Origin: Cristatella mucedo
Lineage: Eukaryota; Bryozoa; Phylactolaemata; Cristatellidae
Assembly: GCA_009760855.2 (NCBI GenBank)
Contig: WPIO01000017.1
Coordinates: 997,001 to 1,061,000 of the forward strand
Length of the DNA stretch: 64,000 nucleotides
Direction: 5' to 3'
Shown here: positions 22,169 to 32,737 of the stretch, piece by piece
How positions within the stretch are numbered: the first letter of the stretch is position 1
Layout of the letters: every line of letters begins with the position of its first letter
Position numbers and translations under genes: made by a program
The notes under the pieces: model-generated
What the model was told of the DNA's origin: nothing
Database searches by the model: none
What the model saw: the letters and a program-made list of their open reading frames with translations, nothing else

Positions 22169-24227
22169 AGCTGAAGAGGAGAACATCTTGCACCGCGGGC
22201 AATGTCCGTTTCTGAATGACGCTTAGTGAGTCAAAAAGTATTTGCGAACCGTAAATCTGATCCCCATAGCTTGGGACTCACATGCTCTCTTTCCAGCTTG
22301 AGCTGTTGTTTTGGTCTCGAGGACGGCTTAATAGTTTTTAGACATTTAAATCTAGTCTTCGAAACGAAAGCTGGGAGGATAAATTCGGCCGACAAGAGTC
22401 TCACCACTGCTTCTTCAACTACGCTGCCCTACCTCATGCAGTCCTTTTAGGAAAAACTCTAGAATAGCGCTCCTTCGCAATGGCTACAGATTAGTTTCCT
22501 CTTTGCCTACAATAATCATGGATCAAAAATCACCAACCTTTTGGACGTTATTTTTCAGTCATCCTACATGTCCTACTGAGCCACTAGAAATTTTCAAAAA
22601 AGAAATGAGTACGGCACTTTAAATTTTATGCAGCGTAGTCTGAACAGAAATTATTGAATTAAGTTAGTACCGACGCAGAGTAGTATACGCCGCGGAATTG
22701 GTCTCCGAGGGAATATTTTCAATGCCTACATAATACCCCATTCAGAAAAAATTTATTAAAAATTGTGGAGCTAAGGGCAAAAAAATAAATTTGCTGTCTT
22801 GCACGATTTCGTAGTACAGAATTCTCAAAGCAGGATGCTGGCTAGTGTTAGAGCAGTTGATCAAAAATTGGTAGAAATGGTCTAGCGGAAGTGCAAGCCC
22901 AGATGCATCTAGATGTCTAAACAAATTTAACGAGCAATAATACAAACAAAGTTTTGAAATTTAGCACGAAATATGTCTCACTGACTTTGAAGATAAGCTG
23001 CAAAATATTCTTCAATCAAAGAACAGCATTGGAATCACAGACATTTATAAACTGGCTTACACCCCTAAACTTCCGGCATCAGTATTCCGCCACAATTACT
23101 CAGGTACACCTCTCTTACTGCCCCGCCGTGGTGCTGCTGCTGGGTTTGTAGTCTAGCGAATACCCCGAGCTTCAGAAAACGTTATTTTTCCACGGTTTCT
23201 ATGTGCGCCATGGTGCACATGGATATCTATAAGTATTTGTATAATTGTGTATAACCTATAGATATGTATTTTTCTGCGCTATTTTTCTTTTTGAATCCCT
23301 CATCGGCAATGTGAGACCGCAGCGAAAATGAAACTATTTAATAACATCAAAGCACTTCCCATGTAAAACTCCCTGCGACAGTTACTGTTTTACCCGAGCC
23401 GATTAGTATTTACTGCATATGATATGCGCGGTGTCCAATCGCGGTGACGAATTGCTTCCAGCGACAGTCAAGGTATAGCACATAGATATGGGGGATTCCG
23501 CACCGGTTTGTAAGCGACTTCTTCACTTTCCGCTTCGTGGCCTCTTGGAAAGAGTACTAAATTGTCGTCCTTTATCATATGTGGGTTACGTTTGCACGAG
23601 CAGTCGCGCACAGCAAAATGCTGCTCAGGCGGGCGGGCGGGCGCCGTTTATTATAGAGCGAAGAGCCGGGCCTGAGCGGTCACCACGCTCGCTGATCAGC
23701 TGCGGAGCGGAGCGCACCCATAAGTGAGTCCGCAGTTCCGGGCCGGTGGAGGGAGAGTGGCTGGGCGAGTCGGCGGACCCAGCGTCCTCTCTTCCCACCA
23801 GTGGCCGATCGAGTGCCAGTCTGTCGCGGTACCCGGTCCCGTACGTAGGCCGGCGGTGTCCTTTGTTGCTAAGAGTCGATGTACACTGTGCATGTCGGCT
23901 CGAGTAGCCAGCGTGACTCTCCGAAATGAATCCAGCCCCGATGCTCGAGGTATCTGCTTCCAACGCTTTGTGAGGGCTCTCTGTCGATGGTCGGGCATGA
24001 AGGGCTGCCTGACCGCCGCTCGCAGGAGGCACACCGAAGCGCGGCCTTAGGCGACAAGCCAGTTATGTAGGCCACCAGCTTTAGGGCATCGCTGCAGCAT
24101 AGCCAGTGCCCCTTTCCCAGGACAGGGGGGATTAGACACGTGCCTCTTCCCACCGACGCACGGGTTGTCTCCGTAACACATTGCTGCTGCCTGTGCGTCT
24201 CCGGATCAAATCGTTACAATAGCAGTC
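22169..24227. other. no gene supported
   Basis: AT-rich to about 23450, then CpG-richer with overlapping frames on both strands (23488-24153) that show no domain. A short stretch at about 22570-22620 (LEIFKKEMSTAL) faintly resembles a LINE C-terminus but is too short to call. Confidence 0.4.
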
Positions 24228-24545
24228 CTGGCAGCACTAACCGGCGTCGTAGCAGAGCCGACCGGCGTCGCATTGCTGACCGGTTTCGGCATCGCAGCGC
24301 TGACCGGCGTAGCAACGCTGATCGTAGTCGTTGCAGCGCTGACCGGCTTAGCAACATTGGCCATTATTGACGTCACAGTGCTGACCGGCATAACCGCACT
24401 GATTGTCGTGGCAGCTCGCGTGATCGCTCGCTAGCGTTTGCAGCACTGACCGGCGTGGGAGTCGCAGCAATAACCGTTGTTGGAGTCGCAACACTGACCG
24501 GCGTCGCAGCCGTCCCGCTGTCCATCGCCGGTGCCGCTCATTGTG
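24228..24545 (-). repeat. imperfect GACCGGCGT repeat; Cys-rich in two minus-strand frames
   Basis: A degenerate short tandem built on GCTGACCGGCGTAGCAAC-like units. On the minus strand it reads as cysteine-rich peptide: GCDAGQCCDSNNGYCCDSHA in one frame, then CGYAGQHCDVNNGQCC after a frame change, then AGQRCNDYDQRCYAGQRCDA. Stops separate the pieces. It may be a minisatellite, or a broken exon of a Cys-repeat secreted protein. No family recognised. Confidence 0.55.
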
Positions 24546-24693
24546 GGCGCCGACGCCCAAACCGTCTCGGTGACGTTTACCGCTGCTGTCTTCTCGCGGA
24601 CGTCCTTATTATTGGAATTTTGTATTTATTTTTGCCATTTAATATCGTCTGTCGCAGTCAGATACTTAAAGTTGAATAAGCTGAGTACATGCG

Positions 24694-24948
24694 TTCTCGC
24701 ATCGCATAAAAACAGAAAATGGGAAGCACTGCTGAATCTAAAGGACTCTAAGGAATCTAGCGGAAGTGAACAGCATGGAGGTAGCTGTGCAGGCTATAGC
24801 TATGCTGACTAGACAGGATATACCGCAATCGGCAGCAGGGAAAAATGTTTCACTGCGTACAAATTATGAACTTGAGTTCAAAAGTCTTGGATCAGTAGTG
24901 CACGAAACTATATCATTTATAGTTTCCAACAGTCTTAAAGGAAAATAA
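24694..24948 (+). CDS. possible terminal coding exon, unknown (low confidence)
   Basis: The open frame reads TLRNLAEVNSMEVAVQAIAM then NVSLRTNYELEFKSLGSVVH and ends at TAA 24946-24948, which overlaps an AATAAA (24944-24949). No clear acceptor and no recognised family. Chance is a real alternative. Confidence 0.2.
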
Positions 24949-24949
24949 A

Positions 24950-25195
24950 AATGTTACATATAGTTTACTTTATTAGAGGGAAATGAGCCATAACAGCAAC
25001 CTTGGCGAAAGAGATACGAATTACGGGACTCAATTTCCCTGATTTGAACGCCAACGTTGAGGTCATAATGGCTTTTTTCAGCCTGGCCAATACCCAGCTA
25101 TAGTAGTTCAGAAGGGACTGAACTAGAGGGCTAAAATAGTAATATTAATAATTAAGAATGTTTATTGTGCCTTAATTGAACTTATTCTATAAACA
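24950..25195. other. no gene seen
   Basis: AT-rich spacer with ATTATTAATAATT near 25140. Confidence 0.4.
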
Positions 25196-25199
25196 GGCA

Positions 25200-25425
25200 A
25201 CTTTAATAAGCTGTAAAGGAGATATTTAGCCCTATCGGCAAGTATTCCCTCATCCAATATGGGTGTAAAACAAGATGACGACGTGAAGGTTTCTTATGAA
25301 TGTAACTTTTAAAGGTAAAGAAGCAGTCATAAAATAAGATAGCTGAATAACGAGCACTCGATGATGGATGAAATACAGCTCCTCCAATCAAGAAAGCAAA
25401 TTCATTTCTTCCATCCATCCAGGTT
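25200..25425 (-). mobile_element. LINE-B fragment, RT thumb
   Basis: The minus-strand frame EFAFLIGGAVFHPSSSARYS then FYDCFFTFKSYI parallels ALLIRDAAVRPSLCAQNLGV / CDNCLNIESF of the 4.8-kb LINE-B copy. Confidence 0.6.
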
Positions 25426-25530
25426 TAGAATTTTCTATAGGGAGGAGTTCGGATCAAAGCCTGTAGATGTAGGAGGTTGCCGATCTTAATCTCAAAAGTC
25501 TGAAATGCCCGAAATTCCTCAAAATGGCAA

Positions 25531-25672
25531 GGCTGGTTTGACCCAGTGGTTAAGGTGCTCGCCCCGACCAAGGTCTTGCCGTGGTCGTGGGCTCGAGCGC
25601 GGAGGCATATGCGAAGCGCCTGAATTGAGATTAAGCTCTCTTAAGGCGCTAAACAAATTGATTATGTTATAG
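25531..25672 (+). mobile_element. SINE-A
   Basis: Head GACCCAGTGGTTAAGGTGCT, B-box-like GTGGGCTCGAGCG, then GAATTGAGATTAAGCTCTCT and AAGGCGCTAAACAAATTGAT at the 3' end. Confidence 0.85.
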
Positions 25673-25941
25673 ATTTTTAAGGGCCTTCGTTCACACGTGG
25701 AGGTTGCCTACGAGGCAAGATACGTTGCAAACGTGAAGAGGCAGCGTGCCAATCCGGTTCAATGACTATTCCAGCTACGTCATAGAAGTCGCTAAGCGTT
25801 ACTCCCTCGCACTAATAGAGACGAAACCGTCTTGGTCCATCTTAGCATAAAGAAACGAAGCTGTGAACGCAGAGGACGCATCTCAGAGGCTAGCACAGTG
25901 CCCAGTTCTTGCAATTTTTATAACAATTATACTTATTGATG
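25673..25941. other. no gene seen
   Basis: Unremarkable spacer between the SINE and the hAT-type element. Confidence 0.4.
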
Positions 25942-25949
25942 CATTAAAC

Positions 25950-26386
25950 CAGGAGTTGGCAAATTCTTTGGACTACTAGGCCAGGCCTTTCAGGAGGTCC
26001 TGAAGAGAAACTAGACTAGGATAAACCACGCCAACTCCGCCGGGACAGCGGAGCGAGCTTGGCCAGACGAACGAGCGAGCAGTCGCAACAGACGCACCGA
26101 CGAGCGAGAGGCAATTATAGCGGGTAGACATTCATCGTCCCTCCCCGGCCAGGCGCCTCTGTTTCACGCAAGCGCCTGACATCGGCTCTAAAAATAAACA
26201 CGGGCCACAGCTTGAGCTGCAACCGGCAGTAATGAAGGGGAACGAAACCGCGACAATTAAATTAGGCCGGATCCAGCAATAAATAGCCAGGGGCGTTAGG
26301 CCGGATCCAGCAATAAATAGCCAGGGGCGTTAGGCCGCATTAGTCAGGCCGTATCTGGCCTTAAGGTCGGAGCTTGCCGACCTCTG
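25950..26386. mobile_element. hAT-type MITE (non-autonomous)
   Basis: The termini are inverted: left CAGGAGTTGGCAAATTC, right (reverse complement) CAGAGGTCGGCAAGCTC, a style common in hAT elements. Flanking 8-mers CATTAAAC (25942-25949) and CCTTACAC (26387-26394) match at 6 of 8 positions, as expected of an aged hAT target duplication. The 437-bp interior has no transposase. Confidence 0.75.
26262..26329. repeat. 34-bp perfect tandem duplication
   Basis: Two identical 34-bp units (each containing GGCCGGATCCAGCAATAAAT) inside the hAT-type MITE, followed by a short partial third. Confidence 0.92.
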
Positions 26387-26394
26387 CCTTACAC

Positions 26395-27985
26395 CGTGGC
26401 GCTCGAGGAAACAACGAAAGAACTGTCTTTGAAGCTCACGGCATAAGCTAGGTTCCAAGCCCAACAGCAGCACCCCAACAATGCTCTCAGGGTGGCGTGA
26501 CTGACTAAATTTAGCGGGCTGATGCCCAATGTGTCGTGGCCAGTCTATATACTTCTACGTCTGCATCCGTCCAAAAAAATGTACCTGCAGCCTTTTCCTG
26601 CAGAGCACAGTGGATCTATTGAGACACTCACTGGATGCATCAGCTAGCCCGCTGACCACTCTGGCGGTCGCCGGTGTCTTGGTTTGACACAATCGGCATT
26701 TGTCTGCTTCGTCTCCTGCTGAGAGCGACTGATCGCGCAGCCTTACCAGTGACGACGAGTAAGAATTTTTTCTCATTGACAATCGGTAATCCGCGATGAC
26801 GTTTAAGGAAAAATCTAGTTGGTCGAGGGAGGACAAACATTTAGCGTCTCTCTCTCTCAATGGGTTCGAACAACACGAGTTGGCTCGTTAGATACCTGTA
26901 GATCGCCGTAAAGCCTTAATCGTGAATATGATCTAATATGACATGCGCTACGACATAAACTTGTCTCTCCGACGTAACTGTTTGGCAAAAACCTGGTAGA
27001 ACTAAAAAAAGGCAATCTCTGACCACATCTTGCCTAAAACGTTTTAAATTGCTGAAACATACCAGCACCATTGTCGTCATCGATGACCAGTCGAAACAGC
27101 ATGGCGAATCTTAGCAGCAGCGTCTTTTTGGCTCAGCGCTGCCGATTCAATCGATTCTTACCGAGAGCTCTGAGAAAATCAGCAAGTATATAGCCTTACT
27201 TGCAATTCTATCCACTAAAAGCTGCTAGCAGTAATAAACCGTATCTTGAATGCAGCGCCAGACATTGCCACTGCAGCACAACTGTCGCAAAATTCGACAC
27301 GGATGAAAAATGATTCCGGAAATTCAGCTGCCGCGCCTTTGCCCGCTGTATGGGTGAGCGAGCCTTATTCTGATCGAAATGCAAGTTTGCCCATTGTCCG
27401 CGAACCTCGAACTCTTACAGCTCGATTCAGCACAAAAGGCGCCGGCGCCCTTGCAGACCTCAATGCAAGTCGCTGAGTTCGTGTGTTAGTGCGCCCCCCC
27501 AGGCTTCGCGGGCTGTCTGAGGTCTCCTGAACCGGACAGTCCTTAAGTCCATGTCAGGGGATTATGACGTCGGAGTCGTAGTGCCTTCGCGTACTCCGGC
27601 CTTTGTCTGACACCGGAGGCTGCTTCCTGGCACGCGAGAAATCGTTGGCCCGGTGATGGCCCTCGGTAGCAAGGAACTCTCCCAGACAAAGGGTGACGAA
27701 TGGCTAGCGGGAATCCGAAGGTGTGGGAAAATGGTCGCAGCTTGGCTTCTCGAAACAAAGCTTTGTCGCAACTGCCGCAACACCTCACCAACGTAGTATT
27801 TACTACAGCTGCGGGAAATTGAATCCTCATACCTTGGCTTCCGACACTGCAACCAAGTCAGGCATCCGCCGTCAGCAATGTCACATAAGGGGAGCGACCG
27901 GACGCGGAATCCCGGTTGCATATTCACATTGTCTTCGCCTGAGCTATTGGTACCCCTATTTATTAGTAGTAATGGTTGTTGTCAT
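26395..27985. other. no gene supported
   Basis: Frames at minus 26555-26860, plus 27246-27476 and minus 27562-27927 are open, but no domain, splice pattern or transposon motif supports them. Confidence 0.4.
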
Positions 27986-27989
27986 CACC

Positions 27990-29220
27990 AAAACTAACTT
28001 TTTTAAATTTCTACGCTGATAGCATCCAACTCTACCTATGCTTCGACCAATCTAAGTTTTGCTTCTCATCCAACTCATTTAACTCTCTTGCAGCATGCAT
28101 CGGCGACATTCACAATTGGCAGGCCATCAACTTGATGAAGTATAACTATTATAGGACCAATCGAATAGCTTTGAGCATTTAAAGTGTCACCCGAAAGTTG
28201 GAAGACCTAGCCCTCAGGATTGATTCATCCAGCATCAATACAGTGACCTATACCCATAATAAGAGCTGCTATTTCGAAAAATCTTGTTGGGTGACATAGT
28301 TTCCTCCGCACTCAAATCATCTTGCTTTTACTGTTCGCCCTTAAAGAGTGAGGTCAAGATGAATGTATTTTATGACCGATGTCTTTGGATGGAGACCCGG
28401 GGCACATGTGGAGCATCTGAATAGAGATTGTATTCTCTAAAGGAGCTATACAAATGAATTATATTTTTTATCTCAGAGATCAGGGCATGTTTAGATCAGG
28501 GCACGATAACCAAACTAGTTCAACATTTGTGACATCTTATCTAGATTAATGCAATTTCCTTCATTCACAACTCGCGGCGAATACCCTTAATCGTTAGCAA
28601 TTGGAACTCAAAACTCAGCAGCTCGTCTGCTCTGTAGGTAATCGACTAGTTGCCAAATCGCCACTTTTTGTTTTTACTTTCACGGGCTCCCTGTAAGCTT
28701 GGAAAAGATTTCACAATATACTGTCTGGCTTACCGGTCACTTAACTCACTGGCACTAGCCTACGTATCCAAACTCCTCGCTTCTCTAGTCACGTGCTCTA
28801 GCACCTCCGCTTCTCAGCACTAAATCATCTCGCCGTATCTCGTATTAAACTGAATTCCTTTCGTGATCGAGCCTTCCCTCATATGCACCAACAAGTCTGG
28901 AACCACTTCAAGCTCCGGTCAGTAACTGTAGTGACCGTTCATCATCTAGGTCTCAGCTAAAGGTTCGTCTGCTTCGGTCAACTTTACCTTCGCCCCAGAA
29001 AGCTGCTTTCGTTATAAGTGCTTTGTCTGCTTACCTGTGCATGACTCAGAGCATGTTATTTGCCAGAGGTCGCATTAATCAGTGGCCCTGGGTATATCCT
29101 TGTTTGTTTTAGCATGCCTTTCTTGCGGCGAGTTTATAATTCCTGGAATGATTAAGATTTAGTTCTCTTAGTGCGCTCTATTTAGCTTTCTTAGGGCCCC
29201 ATACAATCAACTTATTATTG
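27990..29220 (+). mobile_element. strongly decayed LINE (CR1/L2-like), interrupted by a SINE tail
   Basis: FLNFYADSIQLYLCFDQSKF (YADD turned to YADS) with LAACIGDIHNW at 27995-28130. KLEDLALRIDSSSI at about 28195. After the SINE-A tail at 28385-28472, thumb remnants (SLNSLALAYVSKLLASLVT near 28735) follow. A degraded 3' tail lies at about 29150-29215. Many stops. Confidence 0.7.
28385..28472 (+). mobile_element. SINE-A 3' end inserted in the LINE
   Basis: GGAGACCCGGGGCACATGTG, then GAATAGAGATTGTATTCTCT and GGAGCTATACAAATGAATTA. This matches the 3' half of SINE-A copies at 37.8 and 54.3 kb. Confidence 0.75.
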
Positions 29221-30344
29221 CTACTACAGATTTATTCTCTAAGTGGCCCAAAGTGTTTCGCTTGAATAAGGTGAATTTTGGCACCACAATCTCGATTCTG
29301 CCTACACTCCTTTCTCAACTGGGTATATCCCGGGCAAATACCTCTGACAATGGGCTACGGTTCCTGTCATACGAAATCTAATAATATTAATGATAATAAT
29401 GGGTCGTTCGAGTTGCGCCCTAAGATTTCTAAATGCTTATCCTAATGCTGTATAACCTGCTGTAAAAGAACCGAGGGTCAATGACATGCCAGGGACCAGG
29501 CTTAGACAAGCCTGCAAAAGCACGCTAAGTATCATGTCTAGGCGTGATGCATGCCGAACGCACAAAAGACACAACCGGCTCACACATCGGTTCGTCGGAT
29601 TTCTGGTTATTAACAAACACTGAATCTTGCATAGTTACATGCGCAAAGTACACAGGAGCAAAGAAGCTTATTTGTTTCTCGGGGAAAGCTGAGCGGGACG
29701 GATTCGTCTTTAGCTGATACTTTAAAAAAAGATGCACTACCATAGCATATAATGACAGAAGCTGATAATAATTTCCAGACTTTTGGAGCATGCAAGCTGA
29801 AGGACAGATCAGCGATTTTTAAATTTAATTCGAGAAACGGTCATGTGACTGGGAGCCGAGGAGCGGGGGGGGGGGCTGCGAGAGCACACTGGAAAATCAG
29901 GGGGTCGTAATTGTAAGCTAGTGTCGGCGAGGGAAGCTAACAGTAGGCCAAGCAGAACATATTGAAATAGGTTCGGTCATTAAAACGGAGTCAGTGAAGC
30001 TCAGGTAGAAGTAGTGTGATGTGGCAGCTGAGCCGGGATGAGAGACTAGACAAAGCTGCTGCCAGTTGCAGGCGATCAAGGGCACTAGCTGGGAGTTATG
30101 AATAGCAAGGATTGCTGTACACTTGACGCGTGAACAAATCTATCCGTCATACTCTTGCCGACGCTGGTGCCTATTGTGGCGCCACGTCCATTAGCTGAAA
30201 ATAAGCAGACTTGAGAGTGGTGGAAATGTATATATTCTAATAACAAGTCGCTTTTATGATATCAGATTCTGATTACGTGCCAACGTCACGGAAGCGATAT
30301 TAGATGAACCAATCTTGAGGCTAACGTCGTTCAGCTTAGCGGGT
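29221..30344. other. no gene supported
   Basis: Includes a G run (about 29862-29875). A minus frame at 29525-29791 is open but unassigned. Confidence 0.4.
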
Positions 30345-31230
30345 GACATTATGCTTTCCCATGACTACTAGGCTGGTTTTATTATCTTTGCCCTTCATTA
30401 CGCTTGCGGCCACCCAATTGCGAATGTCTTCGATGCAGGCTGCAAGGGAATTGCGTGTGTTGACGAGAAGCTAAGCTTGCAGAGGTAAAGCTGAGTGTCG
30501 TCGGCGTAGAAATGAAAGCCGAGATTGTGCTTGGCGACGACATCGGCCACGGGGATAGCATAGATGCCGAAAAGAAGGGGACTGATCGCTCTGGTACCCC
30601 ATACGTTAAGCGCTTTCTGGACGACCCACAATTGTTTGCATTCCCACTGCGATATCTCCGAGTGAGATGCGACCTAACTCACCTCAGCACTGTGCCAGTG
30701 ATACCTAGGTATATCGAGGGATGCTCTAGAAAGATACGACGGTCATTCGTCAGTTGTGTTAAATGCTGCTAAGAGATCTGGGAGAACCAGCAGATAGGTC
30801 CTACTATGATCAGCATTTACAAAAGGTCATTGTCAAACCCGAACCGAATCAGTTTCCGTGGAATCTTTTGGCTATAAATCCCGATCGAAACTTGCTAGAA
30901 AGATCTGATGGACGGATGTAATCGTTTAGCTGCTTAGACAACACTCATTCAAGCGTCCTCCTTGAGATTAGCAGCACGAAAACCGAACGAAAGTTTATTA
31001 CATTCTCGTGACCTTGGGTAGGCTTTTTAATGAGTGGCCTGACAGCCACTGTTTAAGAGAGAAGGACTACGTATGTAATTAAGTTACAAGTGAAAAGTAT
31101 TTGTTAGAGTGGGAAGCAACAGGTCTATGCACCCCATAAGGAGAATTGTTGGAACAGGATCCAGAGAACTAGTAGCTTTGGAGTAGTAGTGTTTGTAGCC
31201 TAGAAGACACAATTTAGCCACGAGTTTTAT
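30345..31230 (-). mobile_element. LINE RT fragment, decayed
   Basis: Read leftwards: LDPVPTILLMGCIDLLLPTL (RT N-terminal segment, about 31170-31110), DLLVLPDLLAAFN (about 30810), then SPLLFGIYAIPVADVVAKHN and FHFYADDTQLYL (about 30580-30485). The order matches CR1/L2-type reverse transcriptase. Stops and frame changes are frequent. Confidence 0.8.
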
Positions 31231-32595
31231 GGAGACCGGAAGTGAGGGAGGATAGAGAAGAAGAGCAGAGTGGTGAGCGGTTGCAGTAAGGCAGATGACG
31301 GAAGTGAAGGGGTGGAGTCCCTTATCCGTTCTGTTTCACTTACGATTTAATTTAGAGGAATGCTCTGCAAAGTCGCAGTGGCAAAACTGGGCAAAGTAGT
31401 ATGGCTGTTTGTGAGCGGGTAAGAAGATGGAAGATGGTAAGCAGTACATTTGGCTTACTGGTGAGTGATTCCATTAATTTTCAATAAAACGTAGGCTTAT
31501 AAAGTTGATTGACACGACCTACAATAATCCTCAAACGCAAAGCTGTGGGCAGTGTACCGAACTTCTGACGGCCTTCCAAAATCTTCTTTGCTCCTTACTC
31601 TTTTTATGTTGGCCGTAAGAAGGACGCCTCAGCGGGTAGACCGGTCATTCGATTAGAGGTGCAAACTTGTCAATTATATCGGCTAGCGTCGAGTTGTAGC
31701 ACAGCATCAAGGAGGAAAGTTAGGTGGGACAGTCAAATAGAAGGGCAAGGTCTTTACGGACAGTATAATTTACAAAAGACAAAAGTTTCTTCGCTCCTCA
31801 CGCAATTTTGGAGGCCAAAATAGAAACACATTCGTGAAAATATAAAATTCGCATGCGATCAGATGTGCAGAAAGAAGATTTTGACCACCTAGCTGCACAT
31901 TGACCAGTTCCTGTTATGGTAACGGTCTACGAAGAATGCCAGGTCCACCCGGCCGCACGAGCCTCTCGGCCGAAACTTGTGCACGTGGCTGGATATGCTT
32001 CGCTCCACCGCCAAGGAGGCTGCTATCTTATCATCTCCAACTACGCCTCTTAGGCACACGATTAGCGGTGTGGTACACCTAATTATCGGCTAGCGTAAGA
32101 CTATGGCTACATTGTCTCCACGAGCCATACAGGTAGACAAGGGCTCCATTATGTATTGGGTAGAGTTAGGGGATGGTGCTGCCAACTTGATTCATCACCA
32201 AAACCAAGCATCGCCATTGAAAAATGATGCAACATGTGACCCAGGAAGGTCCAAGCACGGACGGGTTGGGGAAACAGCAGAAAATATAATAGCAATACTG
32301 CCAGCCCCAATGATGTTGCACAAGTGACACAGACTGCCGATGGATCCACACATAGCAGAAGACGGTACCGAAATGCGTATTTGCACCCAGCTAAGCCTAG
32401 ATACTGCGGATACTAGCAATTCTACAGCAGACCCATAACAGAAAACGCAAGAGAAAAACTGGAAGTGAATTCCTCGTAAAGTGAGCAGGATTAATCTCGG
32501 ACAGCCTGGACGCATACTGCCCAGCCCACCTGCCCAGCCCACCTGCCCAGCGTATGCCGGCTCGTAGAGGCCGAGGAAATTACCTTGTCTATTCA
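31231..32595. other. no gene supported
   Basis: Ordinary composition. A 13-bp tandem (GCCCAGCCCACCT) lies at about 32518-32550. No coding signature stands out. Confidence 0.4.
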
Positions 32596-32737
32596 TTTTT
32601 TTGTTTTTCAAGCATGATTTTACTTACCACTCAATTGCATTTCTCTTTGCAGCAAATTTAAAGCGCATAGAAAGAGATTACGTTCTCTTAGGGCGCTTTA
32701 TCAAGTGCATTATTATTATTAATAATATTATTATTGT
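32596..32737 (+). mobile_element. LINE-A 3' end
   Basis: TTTTTCAAGCATGATTTTAC, CTCTTTGCAGCAAATTTAAA, AAAGAGATTACGTTCTCTTA, GGGCGCTTTATCAAGTGCAT, then a TTATTA tail. Confidence 0.88.
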
